From contig JBCCQN010000051.1 of the NCBI GenBank assembly GCA_039024315.1, positions 1 through 41,864 on the forward strand: a stretch of DNA of 41,864 bases, given 5' to 3'. The stretch's first letter is position 1. Every line of letters starts with the position of its first letter. A program made the translations under genes and the position numbers. The DNA is from JBCAWW01 sp039024315. Lineage in GTDB: Bacteria; Bacteroidota; Bacteroidia; J057. Under the pieces are notes generated by a model. That model was not told where the DNA came from. It saw nothing but the letters and a program-made list of their open reading frames with translations, and did not search any database. This document shows, in pieces, positions 1 to 8,181 of the stretch.

Positions 1-432
1 AATGCCCAGCCTCGCTTTAGGGTAAAGATCGTCAATACTAGTGGCATGGAGCTTTACTGTGCCTTTTTGTATATGTCGCCTGAGTTTGAGATCAATGCTG
101 GACTGCTTCACAATAAGGGAATACGACTCAAAAATGGAGAGGAAGCATGGGCGCTAGAGGGGGCAGCGTTCCGCGGAGCGGTACCCGATGCAGTGTACCA
201 AATTGGCAAGAAAGAAGTACAAAGCTTTTTCAAGCTTATCTACAGTACGCAGGACTTTGACGCTAGCCTCATGGAACAAACTGCGCTCAACCTACCTAGA
301 GCTACCCGCTCCATCGAAAATAAAGACATGACCAAGTCTCGTAACTTGATGTTTGACGCTTCGTTTTCGGCCCCTAATCGTGATGATTGGAACGCAACTG
401 AACTGGGGATTGTCATCAGAAGAGAGGATTAG
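1..432 (+). CDS. C-terminal part of an unidentified protein (5' end outside window)
   Basis: The reading frame is already open at base 1 and ends at TAG 430-432, so the first visible ATG (46) is probably internal. About 143 residues are visible. They are soluble, with no signal peptide or membrane segment in view. The pattern (a hydrophobic strand containing LYCAFLYMSP, then an acidic GEEAWAL stretch, then a Trp-rich end) resembles, from memory, the beta-rich tail of caspase-like (C14) proteins of Saprospiria, but no catalytic residues are in view and this is weak. The gene converges on ppc with an 82-bp gap. It contains one copy of the GCGTTC hairpin family at 166-181. Function unknown. Confidence 0.6.
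   Translation, partial: NAQPRFRVKIVNTSGMELYCAFLYMSPEFEINAGLLHNKGIRLKNGEEAWALEGAAFRGAVPDAVYQIGKKEVQSFFKLIYSTQDFDASLMEQTALNLPRATRSIENKDMTKSRNLMFDASFSAPNRDDWNATELGIVIRRED
166..181 (+). repeat. GCGTTC hairpin, stem CCGC/GCGG, loop GGA
   Basis: GCGTTC at 166-171, and the last C opens a perfect 4-bp stem around GGA. It lies sense within the partial first gene, where it encodes part of AFRGAV. Confidence 0.6.
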
Positions 433-469
433 CAGTCTTACTTTCTTGCGATTCTATCTATGTTTCTTT

Positions 470-486
470 TTCCACTCGTGGAACGC
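470..486 (-). repeat. GCGTTC hairpin, stem TTCCAC/GTGGAA, two-base loop
   Basis: It lies in the spacer between the convergent first gene and ppc. The adjoining GAACGC (481-486) can also pair with a GCGTTC at 495-500, so the spacer can fold two ways. There is no T-run, so a simple terminator is doubtful. Confidence 0.5.
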
Positions 487-514
487 TCATCTCAGCGTTC
501 AAGGACTGTCTTAC

Positions 515-3229
515 TCAACCCGTACTCTTCAAGCCACCAGAAAGTGCATTGACTAAGAGAAGTAGCTTCAACAGTAAGGCTTCACTGACTTCAGGCTCGC
601 TTTCCTTGCGCTGACGCCATTCGCGAAGAGACTGCAATTGAATCTCATGTAAGATCCTTAGCGCATCGTTGCGAAGCCTCTTGTTCTCTATCTTACTGAA
701 TCGGCGTTCTCCGACAGGAGCGCTCAAAAGATATTCAATTTGGGTTAGTCCTTCTTCAAAATCAGGCAAGATGATATCCATGATCTCCTCTCGTAAAGTC
801 TCATCAGCAACCAAGTCCGCAAAAGCTTGCATGATTTCTCTATCTGCGAGCAAAAGGTTCGTTTCGATCTGAATCAATCGGTAGTACAAAAAAGGAATCT
901 CATTGGCGGCTTGTTTGAGATAGGCAAAATCCTCGGGGGCCTCTTGCCGTAGTTGGGCTAAGGCCGTACCAGTGCCAAACCAACCCGTAAGATTGAAACG
1001 AGACTGACTCCAGCTAAATACCCAAGGGATAGAGCGTAAATCATCAAGCGAACGTTGCCCCGTCCGTCGCGCCGGACGAGAACCGATCTTACTCTGCTCC
1101 AGCACATCAATGGGGCTAGCCTTACTATAAAAATCGATAAAACGAGGGTGATCCAATAAGGACCGATAGCTCTTTCGGGCCATGGGCACTAAGCGTTCCA
1201 TGATGGAATGGAGACGCTCTTCCTGCTTTTGGTTTTGGGCCAACATGGCTTGCCTGGCAGTGCCAGAGATAAACATCTCCAAATTGTAGCAAGCGTTGAG
1301 GCGGTTGGCAAATTGATTGGCAATGGTCTCCCCTTGGACTGTCATCTTGATATGCCCACTCAAAGAGCCCGCTGGCATACTTTCTAGAAATCGATGAATC
1401 TTACCTCCTCCCCTACTAATCGTACCTCCACGACCATGAAAAAAACAAAGCTTTACGCCCATGCCCTTGCCGACCTTCGTAAGGGCCTCTTCTGCTTTAT
1501 AAATATTCCAACGACTACTCAATATGCCGCCATCCTTGTTGCTATCGCTATAGCCAAGCATTACCTCTTGTACGAAGGTTTTGCCTTCCTCCCGCTGAGC
1601 CATTACCGTCGGATGATCCAAGAATGCCGCCAGTATTTCAGGCCCTGCCTTAAGATCATCTATCGTTTCCAATAGTGGTACTACGGGTAGTTTAGCATCT
1701 AGTAATCCTACCTCCCGCAAAAAGAGAAACACCAGCAATAAGTCGCTCAGCGAACGAGTCATACTGACGATGATCGAACCAATGCCATCGGCTCCATAAC
1801 GATCCACATATCGTTTGACTTCTCTAAAGTACCCTAATAACTTATCCGCTTCTGGCCCGCAAGACTCCCCAGCAATGACAAAGGGCCTTTTACGTTTCAA
1901 CTCGGCATTTAAAAAGGCCAAACGTTTTTCCTCATTCCAATTGGCATAGTCATACTCCTCCATGCCTGAAGTCTGCAAAATCTGACTAATCGCTTTTTCG
2001 TGATAGGCGCTGTTTTGGCGAATATCCAATTTGGCTAAATGAAAGCCAAAGCAGCGCAGCATGCGTTCTACGGGAAATAGCCATTGCTTGGCGATTCGGC
2101 TTGCTCCTACTGCAATTAAAACCGCCCTCAAACGCTTCAAATCTCTGGCTAGTTCGCTAGGCCGCCTATAGTGCCGAGCTTTATCCAGCCCTTCGGATGA
2201 TATGCTGTTGTCCAAACGGACCAGCATCAAATTGACAAATTGCCGCAAAGGCTCGGAAGGATTGCGTTTTATCGCTTGTTGGCCGGCTGCCCCTAGCTTG
2301 AGGGCACTAGCTTCAATTTCTGTGAGTAGATCAGCTGGAATGGGATTCATGTAGCCTGAAAAGCTGAGTTTGCCAGCCAAGGCTACCAATTCGTTACGGA
2401 TCATCTTGATAGCGGCCTCACGATGCAATTGTAAGGTCGAAGCTGTGAAAGCCGGCGTAACAAAAGGATGGCCATCTCGATCACCGCCAACCCAGCTACC
2501 AAATTGTAATAAAGGAAACTGTTCAGGCCATGCTAACAGCTCTGGAGCAAAGCCCATACTCTCCCACGCATCTTTCAACCTTTGATCCGTCAACCGGAGG
2601 GCTTCAGGAAAAACATTGACAAAGTAGTGCATGAGGTTATTGCGCTCGTCAGTTAAGCGAGGCTTTTCCAAGTAAATTTCGCCAGTGCGCCACCATCGCT
2701 CTAAGAGGCTAATAATCTCTTGTCTTAGGCTTGCTTGCTCTGTAGTAGACCAAAGCGGATTTTCTTTTTTGACCAATAGAAGATAAAGCTCTCGGTGGAT
2801 ATCCAGCACGGTCAGGCGTTTTGCTTCCGTGGGGTGGGCCGTCAAGACTGGCATTACATTGATCTCAGGAAGCAGAGCCGCCATATCCTTTACCTCGATC
2901 CCAGCAGCCTGCCATTGGACTAGGGTCTCACCCCAAGACCCTCTGGTGGAGTCTAAACCATAGAGGGTTTCCGTTTTACGCCGGAACTGAGTGGCGGCAT
3001 TTTCTTCTACTAGATTCAATAACTCAAAAGAAATACCAATTGCCTGAGCTAACTTTTCATCATTAACTGAAGGGCGTTCGCCATAGAAGTTTTCTGGCTC
3101 GGCTAAGATAAAGGAGGCCAACTCATCTTCTCCTAAAGACTGAAGCATCTCCTTAAAAATAGACATGAGGTACTGGAAATCGGCACGAATTTTTTCTAGG
3201 CCTTCTTGCTTAAGACTCGCCTTGGTCAT
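515..3229 (-). CDS. ppc: phosphoenolpyruvate carboxylase
   Basis: Catalyses PEP + bicarbonate to oxaloacetate + phosphate, the anaplerotic feed into the TCA cycle, in the cytosol. Both family signatures are present: VLTAHPTEAKR with the catalytic His near residue 132, and GYSDSNKDGG in the middle. The glycine-rich GRGGTISRGGG loop and an Arg-rich C-terminal half follow. The protein ends in KSTG, close to the usual C-terminal NTG. From the ATG at 3229 it is 904 residues, near the 880-930 typical of bacterial enzymes. An in-frame ATG at 3298 would add 23 residues unlike the family N-terminus, so 3229 is preferred; neither has a clear Shine-Dalgarno. It is monocistronic and convergent with the gene to its left. 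Two antisense copies of the GCGTTC hairpin (704, 1190) lie inside it. Confidence 0.96.
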   Translation of the reverse strand: MTKASLKQEGLEKIRADFQYLMSIFKEMLQSLGEDELASFILAEPENFYGERPSVNDEKLAQAIGISFELLNLVEENAATQFRRKTETLYGLDSTRGSWGETLVQWQAAGIEVKDMAALLPEINVMPVLTAHPTEAKRLTVLDIHRELYLLLVKKENPLWSTTEQASLRQEIISLLERWWRTGEIYLEKPRLTDERNNLMHYFVNVFPEALRLTDQRLKDAWESMGFAPELLAWPEQFPLLQFGSWVGGDRDGHPFVTPAFTASTLQLHREAAIKMIRNELVALAGKLSFSGYMNPIPADLLTEIEASALKLGAAGQQAIKRNPSEPLRQFVNLMLVRLDNSISSEGLDKARHYRRPSELARDLKRLRAVLIAVGASRIAKQWLFPVERMLRCFGFHLAKLDIRQNSAYHEKAISQILQTSGMEEYDYANWNEEKRLAFLNAELKRKRPFVIAGESCGPEADKLLGYFREVKRYVDRYGADGIGSIIVSMTRSLSDLLLVFLFLREVGLLDAKLPVVPLLETIDDLKAGPEILAAFLDHPTVMAQREEGKTFVQEVMLGYSDSNKDGGILSSRWNIYKAEEALTKVGKGMGVKLCFFHGRGGTISRGGGKIHRFLESMPAGSLSGHIKMTVQGETIANQFANRLNACYNLEMFISGTARQAMLAQNQKQEERLHSIMERLVPMARKSYRSLLDHPRFIDFYSKASPIDVLEQSKIGSRPARRTGQRSLDDLRSIPWVFSWSQSRFNLTGWFGTGTALAQLRQEAPEDFAYLKQAANEIPFLYYRLIQIETNLLLADREIMQAFADLVADETLREEIMDIILPDFEEGLTQIEYLLSAPVGERRFSKIENKRLRNDALRILHEIQLQSLREWRQRKESEPEVSEALLLKLLLLVNALSGGLKSTG
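704..720 (+). repeat. GCGTTC hairpin, stem CTCC/GGAG, loop GACA
   Basis: Perfect 4-bp stem with a four-base loop. It lies antisense inside ppc, in codons for PVGERR. Confidence 0.55.
1190..1208 (+). repeat. TAAGCGTTC hairpin, stem TTCCA/TGGAA, loop TGA
   Basis: Exact nine-base head at 1190-1198. The 5-bp stem starts inside the head. Antisense inside ppc. Confidence 0.6.
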
Positions 3230-3345
3230 GTTCGATATTGTTTTTGTGTATGGACTTACTATGGCATATCCAATAACACAAAAGGATGGGGAAGCCACTC
3301 AGACTTTCGACAGAGGGGAGCATGACTTAGGTCATTTCAGTAGAT

Positions 3346-3464
3346 AGACAATAGTATTTAGTATTAAGACCTAGGAGAATAGGACTATGCAGTTCATTAA
3401 GAACTTTTTTCTCTAGACCGAATACTCCCGAAAGCTTTCGGGATACTTACTACTCTGTGCTTAA
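3346..3464 (+). repeat. intergenic repeat family, copy 1
   Basis: Begins AGACAATAGTATTTAGTA and ends near TACTCTGTGCTTAA. It shares these ends, an internal AAGACC..GGA..ATAGGAC block and a CTCT..GAATACT block with the copies at 9281, 9164 (inverted), 22458 (inverted) and 27858. It contains the 16-bp perfect palindrome CCCGAAAGCTTTCGGG at 3427-3442. It fills half of the ppc-terC spacer. No open reading frame. Confidence 0.65.
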
Positions 3465-3474
3465 CAGGAAGCGA

Positions 3475-4506
3475 TTATTCTTGGCTAAACTCAGCTTCCT
3501 TGAGAGGATTGGGGGTAGGGGTTATTTCAGCACCGCCTTGCGGAACGCTTAACTCGGGCTCCTCTACCGTTTCTTCTTTACCGAAAAATATCGAATACAA
3601 AATTCCCGCGGCTAAGGATACGCCAATGATGCTCAGCGAGAGCCATTCCGGAAAATGAAAGTGTTGTACCAATACAAGTTTAACGCCTACATAACCCAAG
3701 ATCACCACCAAGCTATATTTGATGTAGTGAAACTTCTCCAGCATATTGGCGAGGAAGAAGTACATCGAACGTAGACCGAGAATCGCAAGAATATTAGAAC
3801 TAAATACTAAGAAAGGATCAGTCGTAATGGCCAAAACGGCAGGGATACTATCTAAGGCAAAAAGAATGTCAGTACCCTCAATCACCAACAAGGCCAAAAA
3901 TAGTGGAGTACCTGCCAGAATATGACGTTTGCGCACAAAAAACTGTTCTCCTTCTATGGTGCGAGTAACTGGAAATATTTTCCGAACATATTTATAAAAG
4001 CCCGCGTTTTGAAAACCTTCCTCCTCATCGGAGGAGACCAACATCCGAAAGGCAGTGTATAATAAAAAGGCACCAAAAATATAAGTGGTCCAAGTAAATC
4101 TATTGATCAGCACTACCCCAAAGAGAATCATTAGCGCGCGAAACACAATAGCTCCCAAAATCCCCCAAAATAGGACTCTATGCTGATATTGTTGCGGAAT
4201 CTTGAAAGAAGCGAAGATAACCGCAATCACAAATATATTGTCAACACTAAGGGATAATTCGACCAAATAACCCGTTACGTACTTAATTACAGCCTCTGTG
4301 GGAGAGATTGCTGTAGGATTGGCGACGAGTTCGTTGGTATAAAGGGCATAGACTACGGCCGAGAAGCTCAAAGCTATTGTAACCCATACAGCGGTCCAGA
4401 TGGAAGCTTCGCGGGTAGAAATCACATGGGCCTCACGGTTAAACACACCGAGGTCCACCGCCAAAAAGACGATCACTACAGCAATGAATATTCCCCAGAC
4501 TAGCAT
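3475..4506 (-). CDS. TerC family integral membrane protein
   Basis: A 343-residue polytopic inner-membrane protein with 8-9 hydrophobic segments. The TerC hallmarks are visible: ELSLSVDNIFVIA near residue 83 and a second acidic membrane motif, GTDILFALDSIPA, in the second half. The charged, proline-rich C-terminal tail after the last segment is cytoplasmic or loop sequence. Family members (TerC, Alx, YkoY type) are linked to tellurite resistance, Mn2+ export and extracytoplasmic metalation of exoenzymes; the substrate here is unknown. It lies 112 bp downstream of the ABC transporter genes on the same strand, so co-regulation is plausible. No yybP-ykoY riboswitch-like structure could be recognised upstream. 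A GCGTTC hairpin (3533-3551) lies in the tail. Confidence 0.93.
   Translation of the reverse strand: MLVWGIFIAVVIVFLAVDLGVFNREAHVISTREASIWTAVWVTIALSFSAVVYALYTNELVANPTAISPTEAVIKYVTGYLVELSLSVDNIFVIAVIFASFKIPQQYQHRVLFWGILGAIVFRALMILFGVVLINRFTWTTYIFGAFLLYTAFRMLVSSDEEEGFQNAGFYKYVRKIFPVTRTIEGEQFFVRKRHILAGTPLFLALLVIEGTDILFALDSIPAVLAITTDPFLVFSSNILAILGLRSMYFFLANMLEKFHYIKYSLVVILGYVGVKLVLVQHFHFPEWLSLSIIGVSLAAGILYSIFFGKEETVEEPELSVPQGGAEITPTPNPLKEAEFSQE
3533..3551 (-). repeat. TAAGCGTTC hairpin, stem CCGC/GCGG, loop AAG
   Basis: Exact nine-base head on the minus strand (3543-3551). It lies in the variable C-terminal tail of the TerC gene, encoding LSVPQGG in sense. Confidence 0.6.
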
Positions 4507-4618
4507 ATTTTTTACTTATGACTCTTTCCGAATACGAATAGTAACAACCAACGTTGCCAAAAAGAGTTTTTCTCTCTGTAAGTAAAGAGAGTAAGAGGGA
4601 CAAAAGGGTTGAGAAAAA

Positions 4619-5419
4619 TTAGCTGCTTGATAGGGCGATCATTTTGTCTTCGATCATATGGACGAGTTCCGTAAAGCGGGCTTCTCGTTTGGTTTCACGA
4701 CCTCTTTCCAAGGAAAGGTCAATATGGACGTGTTCCACGAAGTGGGAGGGAGCTGCCTTCATGATGTAAATATCATCAGCCAAATAAACTGCCTCAGAGA
4801 TATCGTGGGTGATAAAAACTACCGTTGGGTGAAACTCAGACCACAAGTCAGAAAGCATATCTTGCATCTGTAAACGAGTTTTAATATCCAGGGCCCCAAA
4901 CGGCTCATCCATAAGCAAGATCTCTGGATTGGCCAGCAAACTCCGCGCGATAGCCACACGCTGCAACTGCCCACCCGAAAGTGTAGGATACTGAGCGTAC
5001 TTTTTTTCATGCCCTTCTAGCCCTACCGCTCGGATCATTTGCATCGCTTTCTCCTCCCGTTCGGCCTTATCGACACCTTGATATTTTAGGCCTAAGCTAA
5101 CGTTTTCCAATACACTCATCCAGGGGAGAGAAGAATATCGCTGAAAGACCATCCCTACCCTATTCTCGGGGCCTACAGGCTGCCCTTTGACCAAGACTTC
5201 ACCAGCGGTAGGTTTTTGCAAACCGGCAATATAGCGGAGCAAGGTAGATTTGCCACAGCCAGACATCCCCAAGATCACTACAAACTGGCCTTGATTAGGC
5301 TTGTTTTCAACGAGAAGCTGTAAGTCTTTGATGATGTAGGTCTGACCGCCATCATAACTCTGACTGATATTGCGAAGCTCGATTAAGTTTTCGCGTTCGG
5401 TATCGTGAAAGGTTACCAT
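4619..5419 (-). CDS. ABC transporter ATP-binding protein, nitrate/sulfonate/taurine type
   Basis: A 266-residue ATPase that powers the adjacent permease. In order: Walker A GMSGCGKST, Q-loop VFQRYSSLPW, signature LSGGQLQRVAIAR, Walker B ILLMDEPFGALD and the switch His in FITHD. The arrangement matches the NitT/TauT (SsuB/TauB/NrtD) family of importers. The ATG lies 2 bp after the permease stop, so the two are translated as a unit. The C-terminal 25 residues are charged and variable. The substrate cannot be deduced; the family name should not be taken as proof of taurine or nitrate transport, because the partner binding protein is unusual. Confidence 0.94.
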   Translation of the reverse strand: MVTFHDTERENLIELRNISQSYDGGQTYIIKDLQLLVENKPNQGQFVVILGMSGCGKSTLLRYIAGLQKPTAGEVLVKGQPVGPENRVGMVFQRYSSLPWMSVLENVSLGLKYQGVDKAEREEKAMQMIRAVGLEGHEKKYAQYPTLSGGQLQRVAIARSLLANPEILLMDEPFGALDIKTRLQMQDMLSDLWSEFHPTVVFITHDISEAVYLADDIYIMKAAPSHFVEHVHIDLSLERGRETKREARFTELVHMIEDKMIALSSS

Positions 5420-5421
5420 AT

Positions 5422-6366
5422 TTACTTCTTCTCCTGAACGTATTTATGACGAAACAATAGGCGGTCAAGTCCCACAAATAAGCGATCTTGCAAGATCCCA
5501 ATCAGTACGATGATGATCAATACCGCAAAGGCCTTGTCCAAACGGCTTTGTCTGCGCGCGATCCAGATCAACTCTCCAATGCCTCCACTGCGGTTGAGCA
5601 TTTCAGCAATGGTGATATAAGTCCAAGAGATAGCCGTTAATACTCGAATATCGTCAGACAGACGAGAAAGTACCGAAGGGAGATAAACCGAACGGATTTT
5701 TTGCCAGTTAGTGGCTCCTAGGGTAAAGACTGTCTTGAGATAGACGTCATCCACTTCTTCGATCCGCTGTACTACTACCGGTACCAAATACACGATAATA
5801 CCGAAGGCGAGAAAAGCGACTTTCATGGGGCTATCTAAGCCTAACCACATCACAAAGATGCCTGTAACGGCGGTCAAGGGTATAAAACGAAAGCCATCAA
5901 ATATCTTGCGAAATAAGCCCCCAAAGAAAGGGATCAGCCCCAGCAAAAAGCCTAGCGGAATCGAAATCGCAATCGCAACGACATAACCTAGCAAATTGAG
6001 CCCGATAGATTTAAAGCTATTGGCTAACAGATAGTCTTCAAAGTGTAATTCCTCAAAGGAACGTAAGGTCTGAAGGGGTGTAGGCAAGGTCGGATAGACC
6101 GTATTTTTTTCCAAGCCCAAGCCTGCCAATTCTTCCTCGCTCATTGCGAGCAGCGCATCATAGTTGTTGCGCAACAAGGAGTCATTGTCGAGATAAGTGC
6201 GATCGGATACATTACTAGGGGCTTCGATAGGGTCTAAGCGTTCTTCGGAGAAGCCCTCAGCCAAGAGCGTCCAAAGCAATAACAAAACCAACGCACCCGC
6301 CAGGCCCAATACCCAGCGCGTGCGTCCTTCTAGGGTTCCCCCCAGTTTAAACAGGGATTCCCACAT
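5422..6366 (-). CDS. ABC transporter permease with a large N-terminal extracytoplasmic insertion
   Basis: A 314-residue inner-membrane permease of the binding-protein-dependent type. A first membrane segment (about 19-37) is followed by roughly 90 polar residues, then five or six membrane helices. The ATPase-coupling EAA-type loop is seen as TLGATNWQKIRSVYLPSVL. Standard TauC/SsuC permeases are about 250-280 residues and lack such a long insertion after helix 1. That stretch is probably periplasmic and might contact the OmpA-fused binding protein encoded just upstream (3-bp gap). An antisense GCGTTC hairpin (6235-6253) lies in the insertion, coding for FSEERLDP. Confidence 0.92.
   Translation of the reverse strand: MWESLFKLGGTLEGRTRWVLGLAGALVLLLLWTLLAEGFSEERLDPIEAPSNVSDRTYLDNDSLLRNNYDALLAMSEEELAGLGLEKNTVYPTLPTPLQTLRSFEELHFEDYLLANSFKSIGLNLLGYVVAIAISIPLGFLLGLIPFFGGLFRKIFDGFRFIPLTAVTGIFVMWLGLDSPMKVAFLAFGIIVYLVPVVVQRIEEVDDVYLKTVFTLGATNWQKIRSVYLPSVLSRLSDDIRVLTAISWTYITIAEMLNRSGGIGELIWIARRQSRLDKAFAVLIIIVLIGILQDRLFVGLDRLLFRHKYVQEKK
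6235..6253 (+). repeat. TAAGCGTTC hairpin, stem CTTC/GAAG, loop GGA
   Basis: Exact nine-base head at 6235-6243 and a perfect stem. Antisense within the permease gene, in the polar insertion. Confidence 0.6.
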
Positions 6367-6369
6367 ATA

Positions 6370-7908
6370 TTAGTTAGCTACCAGTTCGAAATCAGTACGA
6401 CGATTGGCTGCTTTACCCGCCGCAGTGGTGTTGGTTTCTACCGGCTTATCAGGACCATTACCGATCACAATAAAACGGTTGGCAGGCATATTATGCTCTT
6501 GCTGGAGATAATCCGCGACAGACTGTGCCCGCTTCTTGGAGAGCGCAATATTGCTAGCGCGGGAACCAGTATTGTCCGTATTTCCCTCAATACGAATACG
6601 GGAGTTAGAGAAGGCCTTAGCGATGTCAACAAACTCCTTGTCGATAATGTATTTCGCATTTTCATCGAGGATAAACTCACCGGTACGGAAGCTAATACTG
6701 ACCTGTTTAGTAGAGATCGCATCAGCCGTCTGATCCGCAGTAGAAGGTGCCTCAAACTGCTTACGTGCTTCAGAAGCATGCTGATTGCCCGTCAGCCCCG
6801 TAGCACTGCTTACAAGATCTTTGTAAGCCACGAGACGCCAGCTGGGCACTTGAGCGGGCGCAAAACCAAGATCCGCATAGGTAACTTTCATTTTGTTGTA
6901 TAGATCTTCGCCACTTACGCCTTGGTAGTCAGGGTTCATGCCAAAGAAGTCAAGGTTATCGCCATGCGTAGTGAGGCGGACGTTATTGATGGCATTGTAG
7001 CAATAGTCTTCTGGCAAGCGGAGGCCTTCGGCCAAAATCGTCGCTGCTTTACGCTTGGCTTCATCTGAATTATTGATCTCAGAAGCTCCGATCATCCAAC
7101 CTTCATACAGCTTTTGCATCTTGTCCTTGTTCTCATCTAACCAAGCTTTTTTGCCATAGAAGATATCCGCGATGATGTGAGAAGCGTTTTTAGTATTCTC
7201 AAGGATCTTAGCGCCAGGCACTTTTTCGACACAGTCCTGATCATCGGGACTCCAAACTACCGCCGCATCTACAGTACCGCTCTTGAAGGCGTCCGCTGCA
7301 TCAATGGCGGAAGGAACTTGGACAATTTCTACATCAGCTGTAGTCAATCCTCCTGCTTCGAGTAGCCAAATCAAGAAGGTATGAGAAGGTGTCATGGGCG
7401 CTACGGCCACCTTTTTGCCTTTGATGTCGGCTACATTGTTGATGCCACGGCGGACCACGATGGCGTCTCCACCACGCGACCAGTCCGCTTGAAATACCAC
7501 TTGAGGGTCATAAGCGCTGAGGCCTTCTACTTCCGTAGGAAAGGCGTCAATGGTCGCCCAAAGTAAGTTTACTTCATCCGCTTTGAAAGCATCGCGAGAG
7601 GCGTCAAAGTCATCCAGTACTTTGAAGTTTACTTTGAGGCCATAATCTTTATAAAAGCGAGATTCCTCGTTGGCTTCAAAACCTTCATTAAAATATTGAC
7701 CACCGGCGTAGCCCCCCCAGGTAACGACCCCTATATTGATTACATCGTCCCCTTTAGCACTAGACAAACCAGAAGAGTTTCCGCTAGTAGGAATGATGCT
7801 ATCAAGGGTCCCGTTGTTTTTGAGTTTGATAAGACCAAAAATCATCCCGGCTACGACGATACCAAAGATGAGAAATTTGGCTAATGGAGTTAATCTTGTT
7901 TTTGCCAT
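6370..7908 (-). CDS. ABC substrate-binding protein fused to an OmpA peptidoglycan-binding domain
   Basis: 512 residues in three parts. Residues 12-29 are a single hydrophobic segment without a lipobox, likely an uncleaved inner-membrane anchor. Residues about 55-340 are a type II periplasmic binding fold like SsuA/NMT1/PstS: VINIGVVTWGGYAGG, a VADIKGKKVAVAP strand-loop and AADAFKSGTVDAAVVWSPD. Residues about 395-512 are an OmpA-like domain with the peptidoglycan-contact motif GNTDNTGSRASNIALSKKRA and a final NRRTDFEL. The protein would sit in the periplasm anchored both to the inner membrane and to the cell wall. It is the first gene of a tight three-gene set (3-bp gap to the permease). The coiled-coil gene lies 273 bp upstream. 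Ligand unknown. Confidence 0.93.
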   Translation of the reverse strand: MAKTRLTPLAKFLIFGIVVAGMIFGLIKLKNNGTLDSIIPTSGNSSGLSSAKGDDVINIGVVTWGGYAGGQYFNEGFEANEESRFYKDYGLKVNFKVLDDFDASRDAFKADEVNLLWATIDAFPTEVEGLSAYDPQVVFQADWSRGGDAIVVRRGINNVADIKGKKVAVAPMTPSHTFLIWLLEAGGLTTADVEIVQVPSAIDAADAFKSGTVDAAVVWSPDDQDCVEKVPGAKILENTKNASHIIADIFYGKKAWLDENKDKMQKLYEGWMIGASEINNSDEAKRKAATILAEGLRLPEDYCYNAINNVRLTTHGDNLDFFGMNPDYQGVSGEDLYNKMKVTYADLGFAPAQVPSWRLVAYKDLVSSATGLTGNQHASEARKQFEAPSTADQTADAISTKQVSISFRTGEFILDENAKYIIDKEFVDIAKAFSNSRIRIEGNTDNTGSRASNIALSKKRAQSVADYLQQEHNMPANRFIVIGNGPDKPVETNTTAAGKAANRRTDFELVAN

Positions 7909-8100
7909 TTGAATTGAGTGATGTTCTTGTGCGTTAGTACCACTATTGCTAGAGAACGTAATTTAGATCGAAAGTTGGAAAGTCTCTAAAGTGCAACTAG
8001 GTACTCATGGACTTTAGTCGATGCAATATGTAAAAAGTAGCGAGGATTTTAAAATTTGGCCAATGTAGGCCTTTTACGCCATGATTTAGTTTCATTTCCA

Positions 8101-8116
8101 CTGCTGCGCAGAACGA
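8101..8116 (-). repeat. TCGTTC hairpin variant, stem CTGC/GCAG, loop GCA
   Basis: Head is TCGTTC instead of GCGTTC. It lies between the binding-protein gene and the coiled-coil gene. The 16 bases at 8099-8114 are the exact reverse complement of 9040-9055, so the two copies bracket the coiled-coil gene. Confidence 0.6.
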
Positions 8117-8181
8117 TTATCCCTATTACCAAAAGCCAGAGGGCGCAAAACCGATGGTTTGGCGCCCTCTAAGATTTATCT

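Noticed and set aside
470..500. Terminator between the first gene and ppc
   Set aside because: Hairpins are possible, but neither strand has a T-run after them.
4507..4618. Riboswitch (yybP-ykoY type) before the TerC gene
   Set aside because: The 112-bp spacer has only a weak CTCTCT/AGAGAG hairpin and none of the conserved loops I would expect.
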